64,000 nucleotides of DNA from Austropuccinia psidii (lineage: Eukaryota; Basidiomycota; Pucciniomycetes; Pucciniales; Sphaerophragmiaceae): NCBI GenBank assembly GCA_023105745.1, contig JALGQZ010000009.1, forward strand, positions 37,314,409 to 37,378,408. The letters are read 5' to 3'. Within the stretch, counting starts at the first letter, position 1. Each line of letters begins with the position of its first letter. The notes beneath the pieces are model-generated. The model saw nothing but the letters and a program-made list of their open reading frames with translations, had not been told where the DNA came from and ran no database searches. The position numbers and the translations under genes were made by a program. This document shows, piece after piece, positions 22,834-34,593 of this stretch.

Positions 22834-25831
22834 TCAGATTTGTGAGGGTGGAAGGAGTGATGTCACAGTGGCTTGTGCTTCCCATTGGTTTAAAAAATCA
22901 CTTGTAAGATATTGAGCCAATTGATGTCGTGAAGGTGGGTGAACAAGTTGGACATCAGTGAATGGTTTCATGCCCTTAGAAAAAAAAGATTTAAGATGAA
23001 AAGATAGATTTTTCCAAACTGGATCTTCGGGTGGAGGTGGCTTCACATGTTGGTGAATAAGATGAAAGGAGCATAGTATGAGCATGGCATTGGAAATTGA
23101 AAAATTCCAATGATCCTTTTGTGCAGTGAATAATCCCTTGACACCTAATATCAAATAGTAAACAAAAGGAAGGAAATTATGACGGCTACGGTATTCAACC
23201 AACTTCTTCTTGGCAGTTTCAACTTGGAGATCATTGTCAGCATTAGAGGTTACCACTTGAGGAGCTGAGTGAATTATTACGGAAGAGATTTGGTTATTAG
23301 AACGGAGGGCCTTTCTTCTTTTGACACGTTTAGATTGTTCAGTGTGGTTAGGGGAAACATCGTCAAGGGAGGCTTGTGCTTTGAATATCACATACGAAAT
23401 CATGACATCTAAAATGAGGTCTTGAAAAATCTTTAACTGTTGATCTGAGTCGGAGGAAATATTGTATGATTCTTGAGCATTGTTTGAGCCACCTGAACTT
23501 TGATGTGCCATGGAAATGAGTTCCATCGGTAAAATTGAGGGTCTTTTGAGGCCTTCAAAGTATGAAATCATGTCCAGATAAATGTTGACCTCATCAATTT
23601 GTGCTTGAGGGGGTACAGGAGGTTTTGGTATGCAAAATTCATCCATGGTTGCTGAGACTGAAGCTGCTATGACTTTTGCCCAAGCAGTGATGGTGAATGA
23701 TCTGGGCTGCGACATATAGATTAGATGACACACAAAATGAGTTTCAGGGTGCTTTTCATTACGAATGCTGGGGTCAGGTGAAAATGGTAGTGAAATCTGA
23801 ATTTCAGGCGCAGTGACTTGGTCAAAGATTGGCATCTTAAAGATTGAGGATGTAACATAAAATTCTTCTTTAGTGGCATTGAGAAATGGGGCACCTGGAG
23901 AAATTTATTATAAGCATTAGTTCATGGGAGTAGTATAATTTTAAACTGACTATTATCGCAGAGTTCATCAATCCATTTGCTATATGAGGAAGAGCACTGT
24001 TTAAAATTGAAATTCCCCTTTGCAGGCTGTTCGGAGCCCAAATTTTGGTGGCGCCAGGAAACGAGTGAGTCAATTGCTTCAAATGTGGTTTGGTATTTGG
24101 CCTGGGTGGGGCGGCCATGGGTGAATGTTTTGAAAATCTCATAAAATTTTGATCGAAATTCATCAGTGAAAATAGAGAATTGATCATTGGGGGAGTCAAG
24201 AGGCTGTGGTTCTGGAGGCATGAGTGACAAAGGAGGATTTTGGTGAGGTTCATGCAAAACGGGTGGAGATGGGCCCACTTGGCAGAGATGATTAGATGGG
24301 TCCCTAATTCCAGGAGTTGGAGCATGAGATGGTGTAGATGGATTTGATTGAGAGGTCGGAAGATTGTTTTCTGGATTTTCAAGATGAGGAGCAGATAGTG
24401 TATGGGAGCTTTTTACATGGTTAATTTGGATTGGTGACGATACAACATGGGGTGTCGTGGCATTAATTGGAGTGGGTGTATTTGAAGGCATTTGGACTAC
24501 TATTATTTTCTGCTATTGAAACATGTAATTCTTATTGAATAATTTCATTTGTTGGAGTCGGTGGATGAACCTGAGCTGGAGAATCGGGGATGTTATTGGC
24601 TGGTACTTCCAAAGAGTGGTCATTGTTGAAATGAGGAGATTCATGTTGTGGAGATCTGCTGGGGGTGATATTTGGTGGATGTTTGGGAATTTGTTCCTCA
24701 GTAATAACTGGGGGGGTGGTGGGAGTCTCAAGTGGTATGGTTGAGGGAACAGGGGGTTCGACAATGGTAGATGGTAAAGAATAGGGGAGGTCATTTGATT
24801 GGGTGTTCAATAACAATTGGGGGTTGATCGTTTCAGGGGGGGTAGAATTGGTACAAAGTTTTGATGTAGTAGAAGACATGTTCATGGAAACTACGTCTTG
24901 AGTATTATTAAAGCTAACAGTTTGCTGCATAAACCTACGAATATTTGGTGGTGGTTTGTTTTGAATTTTCCGTTTTTTCTTGTGATTTCCATCAGGAACA
25001 CCTCCTCCAAAGAGGATGATTGGGATGAGCGTATGGAAGGAACTTCTCTCTCAATAACTTTCACATTGCCATCTATGAGACCAATTGCTTGCGATGAAGA
25101 CAATTCTACAAGAAGGGAGATGAAATTAATACAGAATTGAGGACAGACATGAAGAATAATAATTACCATGTTCTTTTTGAGAAATCAATGTAAGGCTCTT
25201 TTTAAAATAATCCTTAATCTCAATTGAGACAGGATACTTTTCAGCTTCGGAAAGGGCATTATTGAGAATTTTTTTGATACGGTGGTGATTGAGAGAAAAT
25301 TCTTCACGGGAGAGGCGAGTTATCTCAGAAGAAAGAATTGGTGAGATAGAGTGTACTTGAGCTGGTGGGTTATTCATGTCGAATTCTATGAATGAGGGGG
25401 GTGGAAGGGTTTGTGGAGTATTTGGGGGTGGGTTACATAAACTCATGTTTGGTGTGTTTATGATATCTAATAAATTTTTGCAAAAATATATTATTAATAA
25501 AGGTTGGGGATGAGATTACGTGGGGAAGAAAAAATTTACCAAGTTGAAAGGGGCTTCTATTTATGTTGTTTGGTGGGGGGCAGGGCAAGATGTGAGGATG
25601 ACTAATGGGAGCTGGTGGGACTATATTGGGAGAATTGAGGTAGTGAAAAAGATCGTAACATTCCTGGGGTTCAGCACTTTGGTTTGGAGTGGACAATGAA
25701 TTGATGGATGAATGAGATGGTGCCTCATTTTGAGAAGATAAAGATGAATTCAAATCTGTGTTATTTGAAAAAAACCTATGAAACATTTCATCAAATGAGA
25801 CATTGGAATCAGGTGGCTGGGGTGGATTCAT
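22834..25831 (-). CDS. Accessory gene A: spliced, unknown function, paralogue of gene C
   Basis: ATG at 25831. Exon 1 (25831-25540) is P/S/N-rich. Introns at 25467-25539 and 25106-25166 join in phase, giving continuous translation (QLDIINTPNMS; KEHELSSSQ). A probable third intron starts near 25012 (GTGTTC to ATGCAG). The middle is a long P/T/S/N-rich region with one unresolved frame change near 24.5 kb (another intron or a frameshift). After an intron at 23895-23950 the last exon runs to 22834. Conserved segments shared with gene C are KGNFNFKQ...SKWIDELCDNS, MISYVIF, LILGVKGL with a following W, and EDPVWKNL. A KKRKALR/KRVKRRK cluster suggests nuclear location. Family not recognised. Transcribed away from the palindrome array, with a TATA box 93 bp upstream of the start. 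Confidence 0.65.
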
Positions 25832-26180
25832 AGTATTGGGTATTATATTGGGAGGAGAGGGATTTAAATGGCCAACAGAAGTTAAAAACAGAGGAACTTA
25901 GGGAAAACACAGGAAAAACAGCTCTATTTATATTGCAGGTCCCAATGAAATGAAGTGGGGGTGTAGCCCATTGAAATAGAGCAGAAATGAGTTTGGTGGT
26001 TTCAAAGGAAAGAAAGCTGCAGATCCTCTAGATATAAAACACAATTACACATTTAGCAAAGAATTGTGTGTCAGGATATGTGTATCTTTAGAATACTCCT
26101 TCAAATACATGGGTGATTAGGTTAGAAGGTACAGTCACACCTGTAGGTGGGTGAGAGATTTAGCCCACCAGTAATAATTT
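25832..26180. other. Spacer between gene A and the palindrome array
   Basis: Carries the gene A TATA box; otherwise unique, with no open frame. A short GTGGGT...ACCCAC-like pairing occurs near 26150-26165. Confidence 0.4.
25924..25932 (-). promoter_or_regulatory. TATA box for gene A
   Basis: Minus strand TATAAATAG, 93 bp upstream of the gene A start codon at 25831. The same word sits at a similar distance before the transposase on the other side of the array. Prediction from sequence only. Confidence 0.5.
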
Positions 26181-28270
26181 ATTCAAAATGTAAATCAATT
26201 ATGACTGCAATAAATTTGTGTCCACAGAATGTCATCAGAGTGAGATTATGAGTTCTAGTCATAATCCGTACCACTAGGCTCCTTGAAATTCAATCAGACC
26301 CATTGAGATACAGCAAGAACTGTATCTGAATGGGGTCCAGCCACAATGCATGTTTGGCTGTAATCATATAAAGGTGGTCAAATTATGACTGCCGGTCATA
26401 ATTTGTACCATTTGCAAACCAATTACAGCTGTAATTGGTTTGTTCTTTGCAATTTTGTCAGACCCACTCAGATACAGAAAAAACTGTATCTGAATGAGGT
26501 CCACTGACAATACAGCTTGGGCTGTAATGAGACCCACTAAGATACAGAAAAAACTGTATCTGAATGAGGTCCAGCCACAATGAATCTTTGGCTGTAATCA
26601 TACAAAGGTGGTCAAATTATGACCGCCAGTCATAATTTGTACCATATGCAAACCAATTACGGCCGTAATTGGTTTGTCTCTTTGCAATTTTGTCAGACCC
26701 ACTCAGATACAGAAAAAACTGTATCTGAATGAGGTCCACTGAAAATACAGCTTGGGCTGTAAGTGTACACAGGTGGTCAAATTATGACCGCCGGTCATAA
26801 TTTGTACCATATGCAAACCAATTACAGCCGTAATTGGTTTGTCTCTTGGAAATTTTGTCAGACCCACTCAGATACAGAAAAAACTGTATCTGAATGAGGT
26901 CCACTGACAATACAGCTTGGGCTGTAATGAGACCCACTAAGATACAGAAAAGACTGTATCTGAATGAGGGCCATTGACAATACAGCTTGGGCTTTAATCA
27001 TACAAAGGTGGTGAAATTATGACCGCCGGTCATAATTTGTACCATATGCAAACCAATTACGGCCGTAATTGGTTTGTCTCTTTGCAATTTTGTCAGACCC
27101 ACTCAGATACAGAAAAAACTGTATCTGAATGAGGTCCAGCCACAATGAATCTTTGGCTGTAATCATACAAAGGTGGTCAAATTATGACCGCCGGTCATAA
27201 TTTGTACCATATGCAAACCAATTACGGCCGTAATTGGTTTGTCTCTTTGCAATTTTGTCAGACCCACTCAGATACAGAAAAAACTGTATCTGAATGAGGT
27301 CCACTGAAAATACAGCTTGGGCTGTAAGTGTACACAGGTGGTCAAATTATGACCGCCGGTCATAATTTGTACCATATGCAAACCAATTACGGCCGTAATT
27401 GGTTTGTCTCTTGGAAATTTTGTCAGACCCACTCAGATACAGAAAAAACTGTATCTGAATGAGGTCCACTGACAATACAGCTTGGGCTGTAATGAGACAC
27501 AGTAAGATACAGAAAAGACTGTATCTGAATGAGGGCCATTGACAATACAGCTTGGGCTGTAATCATACAAAGGTGGTCAAATTATGACCGCCAGTCATAA
27601 TTTGTACCATATGCAAACCAATTACGGCCGTAATTGGTTTGTCTCTTTGCAATTTTGTCAGACCCACTCAGATACAGAAAAAACTGTATCTGAATGAGGT
27701 CCACTGAAAATACAGCTTGGGCTGTAAGTGTACACGGGTGGTCAAATTATGACCGCCGGTCATAATTTGTACCATATGCAAACCAATTACGGCTGTAATT
27801 GGTTTGTCTCTTTGCAATTTTGTCAGACCCACTCAGATACAGAAAAAACTGTATCTGAATGAGGTCCACTGAAAATACAGCTTGGGCTGTAAGTGTACAC
27901 AGGTGGTCAAATTATGACCGCCGGTCATAATTTGTACCATATGCAAACCAATTATGGCCGTAATTGGTTTGTCTCTTGGAAATTTTGTCAGACCCACTCA
28001 GATACAGAAAAAACTTTATTCTCAATGAGGTCCACTGACAATACAGCTGGGGCTGTAATGAGACCCACTCAGATACAGAAAAGACTGTATCTGAATGAGG
28101 GCCATTGACAATACAGCTTGGGCTGTAAGTGTACACAGGTGGTCAAATTATCACCGCCGGTCATAATTTGTACCACTTGCAAACCAATTACGGCCGTAAT
28201 TGGTTTGTCTCTTGGAAATTTTGTCAGACCCACTCAGATACAGAAAAAACTTTATTATCAATGAGGTCTA
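26180..28270. repeat. Tandem array of 165/235-bp units, each with four palindromes
   Basis: Ten units, marked by GTCAAATTATGAC at 26377, 26611, 26776, 27011, 27176, 27341, 27576, 27741, 27906 and 28142 (two with a single change). Spacings are 234, 165, 235, 165, 165, 235, 165, 165 and 236 bp, so long (L) and short (S) units alternate, with L-S-S blocks of 565 bp repeating toward the right. Each unit holds P1 (arms CAAATTATGACCG/CGGTCATAATTTG around one base), P2 (a perfect 28-bp palindrome with arms CAAACCAATTACGG/CCGTAATTGGTTTG), P3 (arms TCAGATACAG/CTGTATCTGA around six A) and P4 (TACAGC/GCTGTA around TTGG). Long units carry a second P3-P4. Degenerate units fade out at the left from about 26180. 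Lies between the divergent gene A and the transposase. Confidence 0.9.
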
Positions 28271-28317
28271 TAGGGGTGTAATTGGCTTCTATGTTTGCAA
28301 AATCAAAGATGCTCAAA

Positions 28318-28326
28318 TATAAATAA
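28318..28326 (+). promoter_or_regulatory. TATA box for the Plavaka transposase
   Basis: TATAAATAA, 131 bp before the ATG at 28449 and just outside the right edge of the palindrome array, mirroring the gene A TATA box. Confidence 0.5.
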
Positions 28327-28448
28327 CGCTATGGTTGTGTCCACTTGAAAGCCCTTTTGAGTTCACTTTGCCCCCCAAAACATTCCTCATAACCGCCCTA
28401 CTCCATATCAATTTCTGGGCCCTTTTTGCTCATTCCCCACAAATTTCC

Positions 28449-31400
28449 ATGGTGCAAAAAATGGGTCGCCCCAAAAAAATTTGTACTTGTCATGAGCTTG
28501 GCTGTTGCAATCAATATTATGAAGATTTGAACAATATTGTTAAGCATGGAAAACCTATGTCTGACCCAGCTTGGAAGACACATCAATTGGAACTAGCAAA
28601 ACTCAGGAGACCCCAGCCTTTGGTTGATCAGATGTTTTTAGCCCAAAATAGCGAAAATGTAAGGACTCTTTCCCTCACCCATTTCAATTATTCATCATTA
28701 CTTACATCTAATTTTCCACAATCCTTCGGTGCAGTCAACACAGAAAACCCCTGGATGCTCTCAAATTGAACAGATATGTCATCAGAATAATGAAAGAAAT
28801 TTACTTTTTGATACCAAAAAATATGAAAACAAGACCTTCAAATTCATTGACTCTCATGCTCTTAAAGTTTTGGTTCAAGCTTCCAGCCTATACCTCAAAA
28901 ATGGAATGTCCAGAGATAGTATCAAACAATTTCTTCTATCAGAAAGGGAAAAGATAACCAGCCTTGGAGACAAATTCAATTTTGATGGATTATCCATTTC
29001 TAAAGAAATTCCACTTTCCATTGAAACTATTTTTGTTCAGCTGGGCATATCCATGGACTTTGAAAAAAAGATTTGCTGTCCAGAATGCTTCAGCTTGTAT
29101 GATCTGACTGAAACGGGGCACATCAACAAACAGTGTACATCCAAATTTATTCAACCTTTTCCTTCCTCCATTGTCAAATTAGGATCTCTTGCAAGAAAAG
29201 AATGTGGTTCTCTTTTATTTAAAACTGATGACAAGACTGATACTTCACTTCAAAAACCAATCTGTACCTTTACATACCAATCCTTGAAAAAATGGTTGGC
29301 CTCCCATATGTGGATTCCTGGCTTTGAAAAGCTATTAAATGCTCACCATACCCATAATTCTCAAGCAGACCCTAAAGTTATTTCTGATATTTGGCATAGC
29401 AAAATTTGGCACACATTCAAATCTTCCCCACGTAGTAAACAAGCTTTCACCAATAGAACAGGTAATTTGATATTTAGCTTATACGTAGATTGGTTCAATC
29501 CATTCAGTAACAAAGGGGCTGCAAAATCCATCTCAATTGGGTCAATTATTCTCACTTGTTTGAATCTGCCTCCAAGTGAATGTCACAAAGAGGAGAACAT
29601 GTTTTCTATGCAATAATTCCTGGTCTCAAAGAGCCATCTCTTGATCAAATGAATTCAATCTTGGAGCCTCTTGTTATTGAGCTTCAAATGCTATGGAATG
29701 GTATTTGGTTTTCCAATGCCCACAACTTTCCACAGGGTAGACTTATTAGAGTGGCTTTATTACCTTTAATAGCAGATCTTCCTGCTCTACGTAAAGTGGC
29801 TGGATTTGCCTCTCATTCAGCCAATTGATTTTGCTCCTTTTGTAATATTACAAGGGTGGACATCAATGAAATAGATTTTTTAAAATTTGAAACACGGACA
29901 CATGAAAATCATATTTCGAAGGCAAATGAATGGCTCCAACTTCAAACCAAAAAGGAACAAGATGAATTTGTAAAATCCCATGGTGTCCGGTGGAGTATTC
30001 TAAATGAACTAGATTACTGGAGACCCATTGAATTTTGTGGCATAGATATTATGCATTGTTTGATTTTAGGGGATATCAAAGACTATTGCATATCATTCCT
30101 CAAGGTGGGGTTGGCTGGTCACGAGTTAGAGGTTCAAAGGAAAAAGCAAAGTTTTTTGGCACACTCAAATACATCCAAATATCCTTTTTGTTTATTGGGG
30201 CGTCCAAGAAAAAGGAAAAATGAAGATGACAATTATTCTGACCAAATAAGTAGACCCAAGAAACAAAACCTTACAAGAGCTAACATTGCCCGCATTCGAC
30301 CTTGTACATCCCAAAGGCACAAAGGCTCTAGTGAAGCCTCCAGGACCAAAAGTGATCAAACTGCAAAAAGCAACAGAACTTCAAACTCCAGGTATTCCCT
30401 TAGATCCCAGACAACCACATCTACAGTACTCAACTTATTACCATTTACACATGGTAGTGATTCATTGGTTCCCTCTGATTTATCTTCTGATGATAATCAG
30501 TATTTAAATCCAATGGGGGATGAAACTCCAAGATTAAAAAAAGACGAATTAGAGGTACTTCAAAAAGTCATCAATCAAACAAGAGTCCCGTCATGGCTTT
30601 CTCGTCTACCCAGAAAATTTGGTTTCAAAAACTTTCAGACACTCAAAGCAGCGGAGTGGCAAATCTTGATGACATTGTATTTACCTTTGGCACTTGTACC
30701 ACTATGGAGTTCACAAATACCTCACAGGGAGGAAAGGGTCAAATGCCCAGGGAACTATCTCCATAAGGATCTTCTACTCAAATCGCTAATCTCATTAGTT
30801 ACATTAACAAACATGTTACTCAGAAAAAGCATTCATGAAGAAGACCTAGATAAGATTGAAAGTACTACAAAGATCTATCGTCAAACACTTCGTTTGGGTT
30901 GGTCCATGATAAACTCCAAACCTAATCTACACCTAACACAACATTTACCAAAGGTTATAAAGGAGCTAGGGCCACCAAGAAGCTTAGCTGTGTGGGCATA
31001 CAAAAGAATGAACCGTACATTTGGGGACATACCACGGAATAATAAGCCATGTTGAGTTTGAATTATATATTTTTATGTCAAAAAATCACCCTCACAATAC
31101 TTACCCACATCTAACCAATTGTAGCTGAGATCTCCCAAACAATACTGAAAAGATGGATCTCTAAAGTACAATATCAATGGATTTCAAATTTGCCTAATCT
31201 TCAACAAAGACTTGGTAGGAACAATCCCCTCATTTCTCTGCATCAATCAAAGAATATCAGTCCCAGTCATACAATTCAATTGCATGATGATATTTTTCAA
31301 CAGTGGAAACTACTAGTTTCAAGAGATTTAAGGGATGTTGTAAACCTCTTTGAATGCAAAAAGTCAATAATTTTTGAAAAGAAAAGGTATTGTAATGTAA

Positions 31401-31825
31401 AATCACATGTTGATGACAGTATCATAGAGTATAGCATTAATAATGCGAAATCATATGGCCATATTGATAATATTGTCACATTAGTTGGAGGTTATCCTGA
31501 CATATGGTGGCTAATAATCAAACCTTTCAAGAAGCTTGAAAATAATGAAATAGAAAAAGACCCTTTCCATCCTTTTCCAGATCTCAATTGTTCTATTCTA
31601 TTGGACCAGACAGAGGATGCCATAATCATCAACTCCCAATCAGTTTTGGGTCATGCTGCAAGCCTCAAGAATCCTCCTGGAAGCTTTGGAATTTATCAGG
31701 CTACACTCTGCTTGGTATCTCTACATTCATCAGTAAGTGATTCCATGGACTGCCACTCATTATCTCATACATTTTAACAGTTTCTTACCATTCCCTTTCA
31801 AACCTTGCCAGCAATGGATAGGTGA
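28449..31825 (+). pseudogene. Plavaka-type (CMC/CACTA-like, Tnp2 family) transposase, decayed
   Basis: ATG at 28449 (MVQKMGRPKK) leads into an N-terminal cysteine cluster (CTCHELGCC). The body has CCPECFSLYDL, FSLYVDWFNPFSNKG, SIILTCLNLPP, PGLKEPSLDQ, PLIADLPALRKVAGFASHS, FCSFC, SHGVRWS and DIMHCLILGDIKDY. The C-terminal part has PSWLSRLPRKFG and ERMN-like RMNRTFGDIP. These are diagnostic for basidiomycete Plavaka transposases; acidic residues such as the D of YVDWFNP are likely catalytic. An intron at 31051-31124 and probably another at 31733-31780 join in phase to the stop at 31823-31825. Damage: a frame change near 28.73-28.77 kb, a frameshift near 29604 and an in-frame TGA at 29826-29828. 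About 1,000 codons in all, usual for the family. Probably inactive. Confidence 0.85.
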
Positions 31826-32285
31826 TTGAAGCACCGCACCCCTTTCAGCCTCAGGTTTCCTCATCAATGCTCACTAAAGATTTCTTTGGAGGAAAATCAA
31901 TACTTTTTCCTTTGTTGATATTGTTATATGCTATTAAATGAAGTTTTTTTTAGAAAAATTCACTCCAATCCCTTTTAAAAGAGATTTAAATTGTCAATCT
32001 ACCATATTTAAGCCTCTCAAACATCTTTCAAGACATAATTCGGCTTTTTGGTGCTGGATAGAACAGGTTTGAACAAATGTGTATATAAACTATCTCTTCT
32101 CCACCAAAATTTCTGTATTTCCACTTCACCAAACTGCTTTAAGTTTTCCTGAGCTTTCTCCACCACCAAGTTCATTCTCATATGTTGAGTTCTTACTCCA
32201 ACTCTGTTTAACATACTCAAATTTTCATTAATATAATTACCTCATTTTCCTCAATTTAACTCCACTTGTTTAAATTGATATTACA
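31826..32285. other. Spacer between transposase and gene B
   Basis: No gene. A TATATAAA word at 32092-32099 lies 187 bp before gene B and may be its TATA box. The minus-strand frame at 32017-32220 has no support. Confidence 0.35.
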
Positions 32286-33915
32286 ATGTCTTCCCATGCA
32301 CTGGGTGGTTCCCCCTCCGCATTCCACAGAGAAAATTCTGGATCCTCATCACAAAACCCACCAACAGAGGGTGACTCAATAGTTCACTCAGATGAAGAAA
32401 ACCACGAAAGCATCCATACTGACTCTACTGGACAGAAATCCATCTTTCTGCAAGATTTGGAAAGACTTGGAATAGAGGATGCTGTTTCACAGAATGCCAG
32501 TCAGGAGGGACAAGAGGAAATAACATCCGGTGGTGAGTATCTTTCCCAAAGCTGATTGAAAATTACTAACTGATTTGGTTTTCAGTTGTTGGAGTTTAAT
32601 TCAGGATTCAACAAGAAGAGGACCAACAGAGGGCTAGAAATAATAAGAAAATATTGCAACAGAGAAATAACCGCATTACAAGATTGGTGACAAAGAACAA
32701 TCTTCCAAGTCAGGCATCCACTGAATCAGTCCACCTGCGAGAATTTATCTACTTCTTAATGGGTATGCCACCTTCTGTAGATCACTTCCCACCCAATCCT
32801 ACCAATGATGAAGAGGAATTTCACATTCATTGGGTCAAAAACCGAGCTAAACACATCAAGACCCATTTGGAAACCTTTGAATATGGACTGAGAGATTGTC
32901 CAATTAGTGAGCGCCAAATTCTGGTCAAACAAGAAATAACCTCTATATCTCAACGATTGCAGCCACCTGAATTTAAACAAAGTCGTGATGTTCTCAATAA
33001 CAAGATCAAGGTCTCCATAGTTGAAAAGCGTGCTTGTGAAAAGGAATGCCAGCTAGTAGGCCTCAAGAGAATTACCTTCCAATGGGGGACCGCATTCAAT
33101 AACTCCACTTGGAATGCAGCCATAGCCGACATTATCTCCAAACATTTTTTCAATTGGAGCCAGACTCAACCCAGCTTAAATATCAACAATCCTGATCAGC
33201 TAAACCTATTAATTGAACGTTGGGTCAATGGAAGGGGTAAAGAAATGAAAAAGCTTTCAAAACTTGGCCAGGCTGCAGAGGAGGTTAAATTTCAAAAAGC
33301 TAAGAAATCCAAAAACACTAGAGGGAGGCAGAATGTACGTGCTTATTCTTTTGTTAGACATACACCAAACTCTAATATTACTTTTATATTTAGGTGACAG
33401 CTGCCCGTTTCAAAATAGCACGTCAATTATTCCCTCAAAACAACGATTTCTCTGCAATATATACTGATATAAAAGCAACTTCCGATGTAGAGGATAATTC
33501 TGACTTTGGAAAAGCACCCAAAAGACTTGTTGGAGTTTGGCGTAGTGAAGCTTTGACCTTGTGTACAAGGCAATTGGATCTAGCAATGACCCTTGGTGCC
33601 AAAACCCAGCTTGAAAAGAATAGAGTTCAGCGTATGCTTCATAGGGATGGAGAGAAATTAGACTATAATCCTGATTTAACTAATGTCCCACATTGATTAC
33701 CTTTAGATTGTTATTCCACATTATACTTAAACACAATTTCAGAAGTTGAAAGAAACCACTTACTGGTAAAAGAACCAATTGGACTCCAAAACATTTTATT
33801 AGAGATTGAGGCCAAGACAAAAAGGGGACGTCACATCATACAGAGGCCAGGAAGATCTTCTCTTAGTGGAATTGAAGCTGGTTCAAGTAGTCATAATCGT
33901 ATGAATCCTGAATAA
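32286..33915 (+). pseudogene. Accessory gene B: unknown function, paralogue of gene D, one nonsense codon
   Basis: ATG at 32286. Exon 1 is S/E/D-rich. An intron at 32537-32604 (CTAAC branch site, TTCAG acceptor) restores the frame (GGEIQQEEDQ). Exon 2 contains REFIYFLMGMPPSVDHF and FQWGTAFNNSTWN, then a basic stretch (KKSKNTRGRQN). An intron at 33335-33393 joins to VTAARFKIARQLF. An in-frame TGA at 33694-33696 interrupts a frame that otherwise continues to TAA 33913-33915. The segment around the stop (LPLDCYSTLYL, EVERNHLLV, IGLQNILLEIE) aligns with gene D (LPENLYSDDYI, NDEKLMLQS, IDIHNLLQLSE), which shows the downstream part is genuine coding sequence. The basic patches suggest nucleic-acid binding or nuclear entry. 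Family not recognised. Confidence 0.65.
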
Positions 33916-34019
33916 TGTTTATCTCCTAGTCCTTTTTTTTTATCCAAGCTTAGAGTTTTGTAATAGATGTATTTGGAAATATAATTAGAGATAACTTATG
34001 TTAACAATTCACCAATTGA

Positions 34020-34270
34020 GTGAATTAATAACCAAGTCAAAAGATGCCTTTCAAAATGACAACTAGCAGTCATAAAATTAGTATTTTTGTAGTGTATTTG
34101 AGAGCTGAAGTGACCTATATGTTTTCCAAGCTTAGAGTTTAGTAATAAATGTACTTCAAAAGAAAACAAAATTTAAAATATTTTAAAAAGTCACCCATTG
34201 TAATAATTTATAGTTTAGCCACAATGTGGGCTTTCACAATTATGACCATCAGTCATAAATTTGTTATTGA
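34020..34270. repeat. Degenerate array palindromes between genes B and C
   Basis: TATGACCATCAGTCATA (34241-34257) keeps the P1 arrangement of the 26-28 kb array with three central mismatches, and GACAACTAGCAGTCATAAA (34058-34076) is a weaker relative. The left copy sits near repeated TTCCAAGCTTAGAGTTT words. Confidence 0.5.
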
Positions 34271-34593
34271 TTTAATGTTTTCAAAGCTGAACTGTGCTAT
34301 AGCTTCTCAAAATTATTTAATATATAAGCCTCTTATTTATGCCTGCTTTGGTTTTCTATTTCCCCCAAGGTATTATATATTGAGCAATGCTCAAACAAAA
34401 CTATAGACATTTAATCAAAGTCATCATGATATATGCCTTCCCAAATTCCTACATTCCATAATAGTCCAATCTGTCTTGAACACTGTAAAGAACCCCCAAC
34501 TTCTATTTTTTTCAATTTCATTTCAAAAAAAAATTCATAAAATTATTTATAATAATTAAACCTCAGTCAATTTCAGATAATCACTGCTTCAAA
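34271..34593. other. Gene-free spacer before gene C
   Basis: AT-rich, no supported frame; the 85-codon frame at 34149-34406 has no motif. Confidence 0.35.
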